Source: Bacteroidia bacterium (lineage in GTDB: Bacteria; Bacteroidota; Bacteroidia; B-17B0; Aurantibacillaceae). From it: DNA of 39,012 nt. Positions 16,500 through 25,170 of this stretch are shown one piece after another. A model generated the notes under the pieces. The model saw only the letters and a program-made list of their open reading frames with translations. It made no database searches and was not told the DNA's origin. Position numbers and translations under genes: made by a program. How positions within the stretch are numbered: position 1 is the first letter of the stretch; the number at the start of each line of letters is the position of its first letter. The stretch spans positions 1-39,012 of the forward strand of contig JAOAIP010000057.1 in assembly GCA_026414605.1 (NCBI GenBank), in the 5' to 3' direction.

Positions 16500-16579
16500 G
16501 CCCTTTCAGGGCTTGAAATGGTATGGATTTATTTTCACAGGGCTTTGCCCTGTGCTATTGTATTTTGCCCCTTCGGGGC
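16500..16579. repeat. Triple-hairpin repeat
   Basis: Three perfect short hairpins in a row: GCCCT-TTC-AGGGC (16500-16512), CACAGGGC-TTT-GCCCTGTG (16536-16554) and GCCCC-TTC-GGGGC (16567-16579). The regular TTC/TTT loops suggest one structured repeat unit. It lies between two other repeats in the 636-base gap between the outer-membrane protein gene and sdhC. Confidence 0.7.
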
Positions 16580-16583
16580 TTAA

Positions 16584-16698
16584 ACTCATCCCAATCCCTT
16601 CTCTTTTTCAAAAGAGAAGGGCGACGAGAGATAATTTCCTTACCTATTGTTCCCCCTCTCTAACAGAGTTGGAGATAGGAAATAAAAAGGGGGTGAGT
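16584..16698. mobile_element. Second copy of the ACTCACCC mini-element
   Basis: About 115 bases with ends ACTCATCCC and GGGTGAGT and the same internal hairpins as 11726-11845 (TTCTCTTTTTC..AAAAGAGAAGGG, then a CCCCTCTCTAAC arm). It is more diverged in its second half. I see no obvious direct repeat at its ends. Non-coding; an open frame across it on the plus strand is incidental. Confidence 0.6.
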
Positions 16699-16859
16699 TA
16701 TTTCTATTTTTGTCTTTGTTCAAAATTTAAAAATTTAAATTCATTCTAAATAACAAAATATCTTATTGTAATTTATCATAATAAATCATTTACAAAATGA
16801 TTGAAGTAAAATAATTATTTGAAACTATTAAACAAAGAGAATGATAATGAAAATGTATG

Positions 16860-16867
16860 TATATTAG
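16860..16867 (+). promoter_or_regulatory. Possible -7 box of the sdh operon
   Basis: TATATTAG, one base off TAnnTTTG, followed by CCCC as in the rpsT promoter, 20 bases ahead of the sdhC ATG. No clear -33 box. Confidence 0.35.
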
Positions 16868-16887
16868 CCCCCTAAAAATAAACACTT

Positions 16888-17553
16888 ATGGCAAAAGGTA
16901 TGTTTAGTTACTCTATCGGCAAAAAACTCATTATGGGATTAACAGGAATGTTTCTCATTTTATTTCTCATTGTTCATTGCGGCATCAATTCCTTGATATT
17001 CTTAAATGATGGAGGGGAAACATTCAATCGTGCAGCAGAATTTATGTCTCACAATTGGCTAATGCGTACATTAGAAGTAGGATTATTTTTAGGTTTTATT
17101 TTACATATCATACAATCGCTTATTTTGACCCTTGAAAACAAGAAAGCAAGAAAAATTGGTTATGCTGTATCTAATGCCAATGCTAATTCAAAATGGTATA
17201 GTCGTTCAATGGGCTTATTAGGGACACTCATATTGATATTCTTGATTTTACATTTAAGACATTTTTGGGTAGTGAGTAGATTTACAGACCACATCAGCAG
17301 CGGTGAAGAAACTTTGTATGATGAAATGAAAGAAGTATTTGCTAATCCAATAGTGGTAATTATTTATGTGCTTGCTCAAATATCTTTGGCTTATCACTTA
17401 ATGCACGGCTTTCAATCTGCTTTTCAAACACTCGGACTAAACCATAAAAAATATACCCCCATTATTAAAAAAATAGGCACTATTTACGCCATCATTATTC
17501 CTTTATTATTTGCATTAATGCCTATTGTTATGTACTTAGGAATTGTAAAATAA
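16888..17553 (+). CDS. sdhC: Succinate dehydrogenase cytochrome b subunit
   Basis: Membrane anchor of complex II, carrying heme b and passing electrons from SdhB to the quinone pool. The 221-residue protein has five hydrophobic helices (about 15-37, 61-83, 107-127, 152-175 and 196-216), the layout of the single-subunit cytochrome b558 family, which needs no SdhD. Candidate heme-ligand histidines in or near helices are H30, H73, H122 and H170/H173. It leads the sdhCAB order normal for Bacteroidota. The gap to sdhA is 214 bases, wider than expected, and holds a gene remnant. Confidence 0.94.
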   Translation: MAKGMFSYSIGKKLIMGLTGMFLILFLIVHCGINSLIFLNDGGETFNRAAEFMSHNWLMRTLEVGLFLGFILHIIQSLILTLENKKARKIGYAVSNANANSKWYSRSMGLLGTLILIFLILHLRHFWVVSRFTDHISSGEETLYDEMKEVFANPIVVIIYVLAQISLAYHLMHGFQSAFQTLGLNHKKYTPIIKKIGTIYAIIIPLLFALMPIVMYLGIVK

Positions 17554-17562
17554 TTTTCAATA

Positions 17563-17691
17563 ATGAGAATTAGCAAAGAGATACAAAACTTTTTTAAGCA
17601 ATCAGTAAAATCTATAGATGCTACTGCCAATGTTTATCTCTTTGGATCTCGCACTGATAAGAATAATGAATATCCGTTTATCCATTCATAA
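17563..17691 (+). pseudogene. Remnant of a minimal nucleotidyltransferase (MNT/NTase) gene
   Basis: An ATG at 17563 opens a 42-codon frame: MRISKEIQNFFKQSVKSID followed by ATANVYLFGSRTDKNNEY and an early stop. The helix followed by A.VYLFGSR is the start of the small nucleotidyltransferase domain used in MNT/HEPN toxin-antitoxin pairs and related proteins. In intact members GSR is followed within about ten residues by a D.DL.. metal-binding strand; here the frame ends before it. I therefore call it a truncated relic, sitting between sdhC and sdhA. It could also be a new small protein, but the catalytic part is absent. Confidence 0.55.
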
Positions 17692-17767
17692 TAATTATTA
17701 ATGGAATAAAACATTTTCTTATACAAAAAAATTGGATTTTATCATAAACAACATAAAAACTACTTCT

Positions 17768-19780
17768 ATGGCTACCTCACCAAAATTAGATGCAAAAATA
17801 CCCGAAGGACCTTTGCAAGAAAAATGGACCCGATATAGATCTACTGTACCTCTCGTTAATCCTGCTAATAAAAGAAATTTAGAAATCATTGTAGTAGGTA
17901 CAGGATTAGCAGGGGCTTCTGCTGCGGCTTCATTAGCCGAATTAGGATACAAAGTCAAAGCATTCTGCTTTCAGGACTCTGCCCGCAGAGCCCATAGTAT
18001 TGCAGCACAAGGAGGTATCAATGCCGCCAAAAACTATCAAAATGACGGAGATAGCGTATATCGCTTGTTTTATGATACTATCAAAGGTGGTGATTATAGG
18101 GCTCGTGAAGCCAATGTTTATCGTTTAGCCGAAGTATCTGCTAATATCATCGACCAATGTGTAGCACAAGGTGTTCCTTTTGCTCGCGAGTATGGCGGAT
18201 ATTTGAGCAACCGATCATTTGGTGGAACACAAGTTCAAAGAACTTTTTATGCCGCAGGTCAAACAGGCCAACAATTATTACTCGGTGCTTATAGCGCATT
18301 GATGCGTCAGGTAGCACTGGGGCAAGTACAAATGTTTGCTCGCCACGAAATGCTGAATATCGTTTTAATTGATGGTAAAGCACGTGGTATCATTGCCCGT
18401 AATCTCATCACTGGCGAATTAGAAAGACATTTTGGACACGCTGTTATATTAGCATCTGGTGGCTACGGAAATGTGTTTTACCTTTCTACAAATGCAATGG
18501 GTAGCAATGCCACCGCAATATGGAAAGCCCATAAAAAAGGGGCATTCTTTGGAAATCCTTGCTTTACTCAAATTCACCCCACTTGTATTCCTGTATCAGG
18601 CGACCATCAGTCAAAACTCACCTTGATGTCCGAATCGCTTAGAAACGACGGTAGAATATGGGTTCCAAAAAAATTAGAAGATGCTAAAGCCATTCGTGAA
18701 GGTAGATTAAATCCCAACGATATCAAAGAAGAAGACAGAGATTATTACTTAGAAAGAAGATATCCTGCTTTTGGAAACCTTGTTCCAAGAGATGTTGCCA
18801 GCCGTGCCGCCAAAGAAAGATGTGATGCTGGCTATGGTGTCAATGCTACGGGAGAAGCCGTGTTTTTGGACTTTGCTTACAACTTGAAATACAAGTACGG
18901 AATGATGGAAGCCAATAGATTAGGCATCAAAAATCCTACTGAACAACAATTAAAAGAATTAGGTCGCCCTATTGTAGAAGAAAAATATGGCAACCTCTTT
19001 GATATGTACAAACAAATTACAGGCGTAGATCCTTATGAAAATCCAATGATGATATACCCTGCGGTGCACTATACAATGGGTGGTCTATGGGTAGATTATA
19101 ATTTAATGACAACAGTACCCGGCTTATATGCTCTTGGTGAAGCCAATTTCTCTGATCACGGTGCCAATCGTCTTGGAGCATCTGCATTAATGCAAGGATT
19201 AGCCGATGGATACTTTATCATTCCTTATACCATAGGTGCTTATTTAAGTAATGAAATTAGAACTAAACCTATATCTACCAATCACGAAGCATTTGTTCAA
19301 GCCGAAAATGAAGTGAAAGACCAAATCAATAGATTGATGAGTATTAAAGGAAAACACACTGTTGATCATTTTCATAAACGACTTGGTAAAATTATGTGGA
19401 ACAAATGTGGTATGTCCAGAAATGCCAAAGGACTTCAAGAAGCAATACAAGAAATCAGATCACTTAGAGAAGAATTTTGGAAAGATGTGAAAGTTCCTGG
19501 AACAGACAAAGAATTTAATCCTGAATTAGAAAAAGCAGGAAGAGTTGCCGATTTTCTTGAATTAGCCGAGTTAATGTGTATTGATGCATTGCATAGAAAT
19601 GAAAGTTGTGGCGGTCACTTCCGTGAAGAATATCAAACCGAAGATGGCGAAGCATTGAGAGACGATGCTAACTTTTCTTACGTAGCCGCTTGGGAATTCA
19701 AAGAATTAGGAAATTGGGAATTACACAAAGAAGAATTAAAATTTGAAAACATTAAAGTAGCACAAAGAAGTTATAAATAA
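17768..19780 (+). CDS. sdhA: Succinate dehydrogenase flavoprotein subunit
   Basis: Oxidises succinate to fumarate with covalently bound FAD on the inner face of the membrane. The 670-residue protein has the FAD-binding [22 protein letters not shown], the flavinylation site [16 protein letters not shown] with H76 as the FAD-linked histidine, the active-site [15 protein letters not shown] and HPTC stretches, and the late [10 protein letters not shown] motif. I chose the ATG at 17768 because the family in this phylum begins with a short lead into [12 protein letters not shown]; an in-frame ATG at 17732 would add 12 unlikely residues. The length is like the longer fumarate-reductase-type SdhA of Bacteroidota. 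It is followed after 14 bases by sdhB. Confidence 0.97.
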   Translation: MATSPKLDAKIPEGPLQEKWTRYRSTVPLVNPANKRNLEIIVVGTGLAGASAAASLAELGYKVKAFCFQDSARRAHSIAAQGGINAAKNYQNDGDSVYRLFYDTIKGGDYRAREANVYRLAEVSANIIDQCVAQGVPFAREYGGYLSNRSFGGTQVQRTFYAAGQTGQQLLLGAYSALMRQVALGQVQMFARHEMLNIVLIDGKARGIIARNLITGELERHFGHAVILASGGYGNVFYLSTNAMGSNATAIWKAHKKGAFFGNPCFTQIHPTCIPVSGDHQSKLTLMSESLRNDGRIWVPKKLEDAKAIREGRLNPNDIKEEDRDYYLERRYPAFGNLVPRDVASRAAKERCDAGYGVNATGEAVFLDFAYNLKYKYGMMEANRLGIKNPTEQQLKELGRPIVEEKYGNLFDMYKQITGVDPYENPMMIYPAVHYTMGGLWVDYNLMTTVPGLYALGEANFSDHGANRLGASALMQGLADGYFIIPYTIGAYLSNEIRTKPISTNHEAFVQAENEVKDQINRLMSIKGKHTVDHFHKRLGKIMWNKCGMSRNAKGLQEAIQEIRSLREEFWKDVKVPGTDKEFNPELEKAGRVADFLELAELMCIDALHRNESCGGHFREEYQTEDGEALRDDANFSYVAAWEFKELGNWELHKEELKFENIKVAQRSYK

Positions 19781-19794
19781 AAAATCTTAAACCT

Positions 19795-20544
19795 ATGAAA
19801 ATCACATTAAAAGTTTGGAGACAAAAAAACAAACAAGATGCGGGACATTTTGAAACTTATCAATTGGATAATGTTTCCCCAGATATGTCGTTTCTTGAAA
19901 TGTTTGATGTCTTGAATGAAAAACTTATATCCGAAGGTAAAGAACCTGTAGCATTTGACCACGATTGTCGTGAAGGTATTTGTGGAATGTGCAGTATGTA
20001 TATTAACGGAAGACCACACGGTCCTTTACGTGGTGTTACTACTTGCCAATTACATATGCGTTCTTTCAAAGATGGAGATACAATTGTAGTAGAACCATGG
20101 AGATCAACTGCGTTTCCAGTAATTAAAGATTTAACCGTTGATAGAAGTGCATTTGATAGAATTATTCAAGCTGGTGGTTACATTTCTGTAAATACAGGAA
20201 GCGCAAGAGATGCTAATAATATATTAGTTCCCAAAGAAAATGCCGATAAAGCATTTTTAGCGGCTGCTTGTATTGGATGTGGAGCCTGTGTCGCTGCATG
20301 TAAAAATGCCTCTGCTATGCTTTTTGTTGCTGCCAAGGTATCTCAATTTGCCTTATTACCTCAAGGACAAATTGAACGCAAACAAAGAGTATTAAATATG
20401 GTCAAAAAGATGGACGAAGAAGGATTTGGAAACTGTACTAATACTGGTGCCTGTGAAGCAGAATGTCCAAAGGGTATTTCACTTGAAAATATCGCAAGAA
20501 TGAACCGTGAGTATATTTGTGCTGCATTAACCTCAGAAAAATAA
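19795..20544 (+). CDS. sdhB: Succinate dehydrogenase iron-sulfur subunit
   Basis: Relays electrons from SdhA to SdhC through three iron-sulfur clusters. In the 249-residue product the [2Fe-2S] ligands are C58, C63, C66 and C84 ([16 protein letters not shown]...TTC). The second ferredoxin domain has [11 protein letters not shown] (C159, C162, C165, C169) and [15 protein letters not shown] (C214, C220, C224), supplying the [4Fe-4S] and [3Fe-4S] clusters. It is the last gene of sdhCAB, 14 bases after sdhA. A tRNA with its own promoter begins 53 bases downstream, and I see no separate terminator in between. Confidence 0.97.
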   Translation: MKITLKVWRQKNKQDAGHFETYQLDNVSPDMSFLEMFDVLNEKLISEGKEPVAFDHDCREGICGMCSMYINGRPHGPLRGVTTCQLHMRSFKDGDTIVVEPWRSTAFPVIKDLTVDRSAFDRIIQAGGYISVNTGSARDANNILVPKENADKAFLAAACIGCGACVAACKNASAMLFVAAKVSQFALLPQGQIERKQRVLNMVKKMDEEGFGNCTNTGACEAECPKGISLENIARMNREYICAALTSEK

Positions 20545-20552
20545 ATTTTTTC

Positions 20553-20583
20553 TTGCAAAAGTTTATTTACTGCTGTATATTTG
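20553..20583 (+). promoter_or_regulatory. Promoter of the CAU tRNA
   Basis: TTG (20553-20555) and an exact TATATTTG -7 box (20576-20583) with 20 bases between, ending 14 bases before the tRNA. Confidence 0.65.
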
Positions 20584-20597
20584 CACCTCCAAAATTT

Positions 20598-20671
20598 GGT
20601 CCCATAGCTCAGCCGGTTAGAGCATCAGACTCATAATCTGAGGGTCCTTGGTTCGATCCCAAGTGGGACCA
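20598..20671 (+). tRNA. tRNA with CAT anticodon, probably elongator tRNA-Met
   Basis: GGTCCCA pairs with TGGGACC in the acceptor stem, discriminator A. The anticodon loop CTCATAA carries CAT between CAGA and TCTG arms. The T arm reads CTTGGTTCGATCCCAAG. The first pair is G-C, so it is not the initiator tRNA. The alternative is tRNA-Ile2, in which the C is modified to lysidine; sequence alone leaves this open. Confidence 0.93.
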
Positions 20672-20692
20672 CAAAAAAGTGAGTCAAAAAAT

Positions 20693-20720
20693 AAAAACCC
20701 CGATTGTTGTAGGGGTTTTT
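20693..20720. terminator. Terminator after the CAU tRNA
   Basis: AAAACCCC and GGGGTTTT form an 8-bp stem around a ten-base loop, with A on the left and T on the right, so it can also stop transcription coming from the minus-strand gene ending at 20787. Confidence 0.8.
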
Positions 20721-20786
20721 ATTTTTATCAACATTTATTATTGCTGATTTTAGTTACTTTAAAGTCGTTAAATCAATTTTTTTACA

Positions 20787-23700
20787 TTAGTTACTACTTA
20801 TCACATTTATACTTCCTTTGAATATCACATTACTATCTGTGAATTTGATAACATAATAATAGGCACCATCGGGCACTTTATTACCTTGATACGTTCCATC
20901 CCAATACACTTTCTTGTTATCATAATTCTTTCCATTAAATATCATTTGTCCATATCTATTAAATACTAAAACTTCATTATTTGGATATTGTTCTATCATA
21001 CCTATCCAAAAGTAATCGTTGATATTATCTCCATTGGGCGTCATAGTATTAGCAATAATGAGTTTGTAATCTTTTAGGACTAAAATACGAACTGAAGCAG
21101 TATCTATACATCCATAATTATCTTTCACAAAAACAATATAGGAAGTATCTTTGGTAGGCCATACAAATGGGTTATTGATAGTAGTATCAGATATGTTATA
21201 GTTAGGTATCCAAGTATAATTAACACCGCCACTGGCTATAATTTGTACTGAGTACCCTAAACTGATAGTAGTATCTGGAGTAGGTGATACAGCCGCTGCA
21301 TTAAAGTATTTCACATAAACAACAGCAGGGAGAGATGTATCTGGTGGACAAACGCCATTTTGAACAACCGCTTTATAAATCGTAGTATCTAATAGATTAT
21401 TGAAGTTATATATATTTCCCGTAAATCCTAAACTTGACCAGGTAGTACCATTATCATTTGAACTGATCCAATCAAGAACAGTTGTAGAGTATTGAACTAA
21501 TGAAATAGTACCTGAATTTAAACCATAACAGACCACTGTATCTTTCAAAAGTTTGCCTCCTTTTGAAGGTTGATCAATTTGAATAGTAACTATATTAGAA
21601 TACATTTCAGGACATACACCACTTTTTACTTTTACTCTATACTTAGTGGTAGTATTTAAATTTGAAAAAGGTTGTAAAGAAGTCGTATTTGCAATAGGAT
21701 ACCAAGTAAGACCTCCATCAGTAGAAGATTCCCAATTAAGAATAGTAGAAGTATAACCACTCACAGAAATTGTTCCTGAATTGCTTAATGCACAAAGTGT
21801 TTGATCAGACACTGCTGTCCCAGGAACTGTGGATGGAGAAACATTTACTTGTATTACATTAGTTGTATCAGAGGGACAAACACCATTTTTGACAATAGCA
21901 TAGTACCAAGTAGTATTCGTTAAGTTATTAAAAATATAATTCGGATTAGTATTACCAAGCGAAGACCAGGATGATCCACTATTGGTAGAAGAATACCAAT
22001 CTTGAATATTGCCTGTATAATTAACAATCGCCAATGTACCATTATTAGAAGACGCACATACGGCAGTATCTTTTAATAAAACTCCTGCATTAGAAGGTTG
22101 ATCAACAGTAATAGTTGCATTAGGTGAAGTATATGCAGCAGGACATCCTCCACTCTTTACATACGCTCTATAAATAGTTGTAACAGGAAGATTAGAGTAT
22201 GTTTGTGATGTGGTGATATTTGATAAACTGTACCAATTTATACCTCCATCTGGTGAATATTCCCAATATAAAACATTACCATTATTACCAACCACATTAA
22301 GTGTTCCGCTGTTGTTTGTAGCACAAACAGTAGCATTCGATACAATGCTTCCAGGAATAGTCGGTGGGGAAATGTTTACTACTTGATAAAGCGTATCATC
22401 ACAACCATAATCACTTGTAGCAGCAAGCATTACAGTGTAATTTCCGGCAGTTGTATAAATATGTTTAGGTTGAAATAAATTAGAATTGTTACCATCTCCG
22501 AAATCCCAATACCAATTAGCAATCGTTCCACTACCTCCAAGCCAAGAATAATTAGTAAAATATACTGTATCGTTCACACATTTAGGACTTGTAGCACTAA
22601 AAACTAAATTGGGCAATGGTTCTATAAATACAGTTTTACTTACAGAATCTTTACATCCAAAAGAGTTCGTAACTACTAAAGAAACATTTTTTCCACCTCC
22701 ATAAGAATAAACGACATTAGTAGCATTCATAGATGTAGTAGTAGATGGTGTTGCACCTATTCCTAAATACCATTGATAAGTGTATCCACCCCCACTACTT
22801 CCTGTATTGAAATAATTAACAGGTTGTTTATCTACACAGATATGATCGGTATAACTAAAATTAGCTGTTGGTTTAGGATTTACTATTTCTGTTTGCTGAG
22901 CAGAATTAATGGTATTTCCGCACGTAGCTCTTAGTTCTATATTGTATGTACCAGCGGGTAAGGTAACTGTTTGAGTTCCTATACCAGATACACTTAATGG
23001 TGAACCATTAGCAACCCATTCATAACACACAGCGGAGGTTGTACTACTTAAATTACTTAAAGTAATGACTTGTCCTTCGCAACTTACAGTAGGAGTAACA
23101 GATATAGATGGCGTAACAGCTGTACAAGAAATACACAAAAATTGTTCAGATGGCACTGGAGAACCAACGACAGGTGATGGGTAACTAATGGATGGATTTA
23201 TACTTTGATAGTTAGCTGCGGGTATATTATTAACTACAATATTTGCTGTTACATTGAGCGTATTAAACGGAGCATTAACTACATTGCAACCAACATTTCC
23301 TAATGAGTCCGTTTTAATGAACATTGGATCATAGTCGCCTGAACCAGGTGATGATTCTCTATTTGCAGACAGTACAAAATCTTTTCCTACGCTTATTACA
23401 TCAACTCCTCTATCGGCTCCCGCATCACCATAAGATTTTGCCCATTGAAGATTGCCTACACTATCCACTTTCATCAAAAAAGCATCCCTTCCACCATTAG
23501 TATAACTATAGGTATAACCCACCACAATAAATCCACCATCAGGTGTTTTATCAATTCCTTCTGCTATGTCATCTTGTGTACCTCCATATCTTTTTGCCCA
23601 TACTACATTACCTACACTATTTATTTTAATCAACAAAACATCCCATCCTCCCGCTGAAATGCTGCCATTATTAGTACATCCTGCTATAAGATATCCCCCA

Positions 23701-24443
23701 TCATTTGTAGGTATGCCTTCAATATCCCAATCACCTCTTCTTTCATTAGCACTTGTTCCATAAGTTTTTCCAAAAATCAAATTACCTGCCGCATCCAATT
23801 TTAAGACCATTAAATCCCCACTACCAGCACCATACGAGGTAGTTCCACCGCATACCCAAAAATTACCACTAGCAAAGTGAATAGAATTGGGTTGGTCATG
23901 TCCTGCACCTACCAGTTGTTTACTCCACAAATGAGTGCCTGAATTACTATAAAAAGAAACTAACCCCTCATAATTAGAACCTGTAGAATACCATCCACAT
24001 GTGGCTATTCCAAAAGGGACTTCTTCTACCCATACATTATATGCATTAGTACCCATAGGATAAGTTGCCAACCATTGCACACTTCCAGCAGCATTTAGTT
24101 TCATTAATGCATACTTATAAGGTGAATCATTGTATAAACCTGCCACCAAAAATCCACCATCACTGGCTTGTATCACTTTTTTACCCCCATCAGATGACCC
24201 TGATCCAAAAGTTTTATACCATAAGATATTTCCGCAATTGGATACTCTATAAACATAAATATCACAACCACCCGCTGGACCATTTTCGTGTTGTCCAGTT
24301 CCTACAAAACCACCATCACTGCATTTGGATAATCCTAATCCTCCATTCATTCCAGGGAAATTATATGTTCTTACAAATGTTTGTGATACCATTAATAAAC
24401 TGGCACACCAAAAAAATAATATACTAATATACTTTTTTTTCAT
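20787..24443 (-). CDS. Giant secreted propeller/PKD/Ig protein with CHU_C (T9SS type B) tail
   Basis: A 1218-residue secreted protein. After a signal peptide (MKKKYISILFFWCASLLMVS), residues about 40-390 form seven repeats of a blade pattern (DGGF.V.GYT......D.FL.K.D..GN..WAK.YGG), consistent with a seven-bladed beta-propeller. Then come an Ig-like domain (about 440-520), two PKD-like domains (about 525-608 and 610-692, the second with WYWDFGDGNNS), four Ig-like modules in X-Y-X-Y order (about 697-784, 785-871, 872-960, 961-1047), another Ig-like domain (about 1052-1122) and the gliding-motility-associated CHU_C domain (about 1124-1218, starting KDYKLIIANTMTPNGDN). CHU_C is the type B sorting tail of T9SS, so surface display or release is expected. 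A role in adhesion or matrix is inferred. It starts five bases after a small secreted-protein gene and is probably co-transcribed with it. Confidence 0.87.
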   Translation of the reverse strand: MKKKYISILFFWCASLLMVSQTFVRTYNFPGMNGGLGLSKCSDGGFVGTGQHENGPAGGCDIYVYRVSNCGNILWYKTFGSGSSDGGKKVIQASDGGFLVAGLYNDSPYKYALMKLNAAGSVQWLATYPMGTNAYNVWVEEVPFGIATCGWYSTGSNYEGLVSFYSNSGTHLWSKQLVGAGHDQPNSIHFASGNFWVCGGTTSYGAGSGDLMVLKLDAAGNLIFGKTYGTSANERRGDWDIEGIPTNDGGYLIAGCTNNGSISAGGWDVLLIKINSVGNVVWAKRYGGTQDDIAEGIDKTPDGGFIVVGYTYSYTNGGRDAFLMKVDSVGNLQWAKSYGDAGADRGVDVISVGKDFVLSANRESSPGSGDYDPMFIKTDSLGNVGCNVVNAPFNTLNVTANIVVNNIPAANYQSINPSISYPSPVVGSPVPSEQFLCISCTAVTPSISVTPTVSCEGQVITLSNLSSTTSAVCYEWVANGSPLSVSGIGTQTVTLPAGTYNIELRATCGNTINSAQQTEIVNPKPTANFSYTDHICVDKQPVNYFNTGSSGGGYTYQWYLGIGATPSTTTSMNATNVVYSYGGGKNVSLVVTNSFGCKDSVSKTVFIEPLPNLVFSATSPKCVNDTVYFTNYSWLGGSGTIANWYWDFGDGNNSNLFQPKHIYTTAGNYTVMLAATSDYGCDDTLYQVVNISPPTIPGSIVSNATVCATNNSGTLNVVGNNGNVLYWEYSPDGGINWYSLSNITTSQTYSNLPVTTIYRAYVKSGGCPAAYTSPNATITVDQPSNAGVLLKDTAVCASSNNGTLAIVNYTGNIQDWYSSTNSGSSWSSLGNTNPNYIFNNLTNTTWYYAIVKNGVCPSDTTNVIQVNVSPSTVPGTAVSDQTLCALSNSGTISVSGYTSTILNWESSTDGGLTWYPIANTTSLQPFSNLNTTTKYRVKVKSGVCPEMYSNIVTIQIDQPSKGGKLLKDTVVCYGLNSGTISLVQYSTTVLDWISSNDNGTTWSSLGFTGNIYNFNNLLDTTIYKAVVQNGVCPPDTSLPAVVYVKYFNAAAVSPTPDTTISLGYSVQIIASGGVNYTWIPNYNISDTTINNPFVWPTKDTSYIVFVKDNYGCIDTASVRILVLKDYKLIIANTMTPNGDNINDYFWIGMIEQYPNNEVLVFNRYGQMIFNGKNYDNKKVYWDGTYQGNKVPDGAYYYVIKFTDSNVIFKGSINVISSN
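20790..21180 (-). repeat. Shared 3' gene tail, copy A (mosaic)
   Basis: Encodes the CHU_C tail and preceding Ig strand. It matches copy B (24900 on) almost perfectly up to about 21010, then matches copy C almost perfectly from about 21053 to 21176 where B diverges. Confidence 0.8.
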
Positions 24444-24448
24444 AGTTA

Positions 24449-24802
24449 CTAATTTTTATTTGATTTTTCTAAATTATCTGTAAAATAAATTTCCTTGAAG
24501 TAGTTCATAGGAAATTGAAGTTCTCGTAAATAACTCATGTAATAATTTCTTAAACTATCAGGTTGAATAGCATTTGTAAGTTGAAATATCAACTTTGCAT
24601 TCCTCTCATCTTTTTCTAAAAATTTAATATTGAATTTTTGTGCTGCTTCAGTACTCAACTTTTGCCCAAAATGCGGACAATCTAAGATATTTCCTTTCAG
24701 TTGAACAATCATAAATGAATTAGTATTTTGTGCTTGAATTGATTTGTATGCAATCATCAATAAAATGCATACAAATAATGTGTTTAATTGAATTGCTTTC
24801 AT
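24449..24802 (-). CDS. Small secreted protein of unknown function
   Basis: A 117-residue product starting at the ATG at 24802, chosen because MKAIQLNTLFVCILLMIAYK plus SIQAQ is a clean signal peptide; an in-frame ATG at 24823 would add seven residues and lies across the -7 box. The mature part, about 95 residues, begins NTNSFMIVQLKGNILDCPHFG and has alternating strand/helix character that recalls the beta-alpha-beta-beta-alpha-beta heavy-metal-associated fold, but DCPHFG replaces the CxxC metal site, so I do not assign it. It lies between two paralogous propeller proteins, five bases upstream of the one ending at 20787, with a perfect -7 box in front. An accessory role for the large protein is a guess from position. 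Confidence 0.65.
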   Translation of the reverse strand: MKAIQLNTLFVCILLMIAYKSIQAQNTNSFMIVQLKGNILDCPHFGQKLSTEAAQKFNIKFLEKDERNAKLIFQLTNAIQPDSLRNYYMSYLRELQFPMNYFKEIYFTDNLEKSNKN

Positions 24803-24820
24803 AGGTTTTATTTTTGCTTG

Positions 24821-24828
24821 CAAATTTA
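24821..24828 (-). promoter_or_regulatory. -7 box for the small secreted gene and the propeller gene after it
   Basis: Minus-strand TAAATTTG is an exact TAnnTTTG match, 18 bases before the ATG at 24802. No clear -33 box; the region is a run of A on the plus strand. Confidence 0.5.
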
Positions 24829-24840
24829 AGGAATATCTTT

Positions 24841-25170
24841 CAAAAAAAAAACTAAACCAAAGAATTTATCTTTCAGGTTCTTCTTTATTTCTTCTCCTAA
24901 TTACTACTTATCACATTTATACTTCCTTTGAATATCACATTACTATCTGTGAATTTGATGACATAATAATAGGCACCATCGGGCACTTTATTACCTTGAT
25001 ATGTTCCATCCCAATACACTTTCTTGTTATCATAATTCTTTCCATTAAATATCATTTGTCCATATCTATTAAATACTAAAACTTCATTATTTGGATAATA
25101 CTCTATCATACCTATCCAAAAGAAATCATTAAAGTTATCACCGTTTGGCGTCATTGTATTAGCAATAATG
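24841..25170 (-). repeat. Shared 3' gene tail plus downstream flank, copy B
   Basis: Encodes the CHU_C tail of the gene ending at 24897 and includes about 56 bases beyond its stop. That flank is nearly identical to 36455-36507 beyond the stop of copy C, so the duplicated unit extended past the coding region. Confidence 0.8.

Noticed and set aside
16513-16749. A 78-codon frame upstream of sdhC
   Set aside because: It covers the triple-hairpin and ACTCACCC repeats and has no plausible domain.
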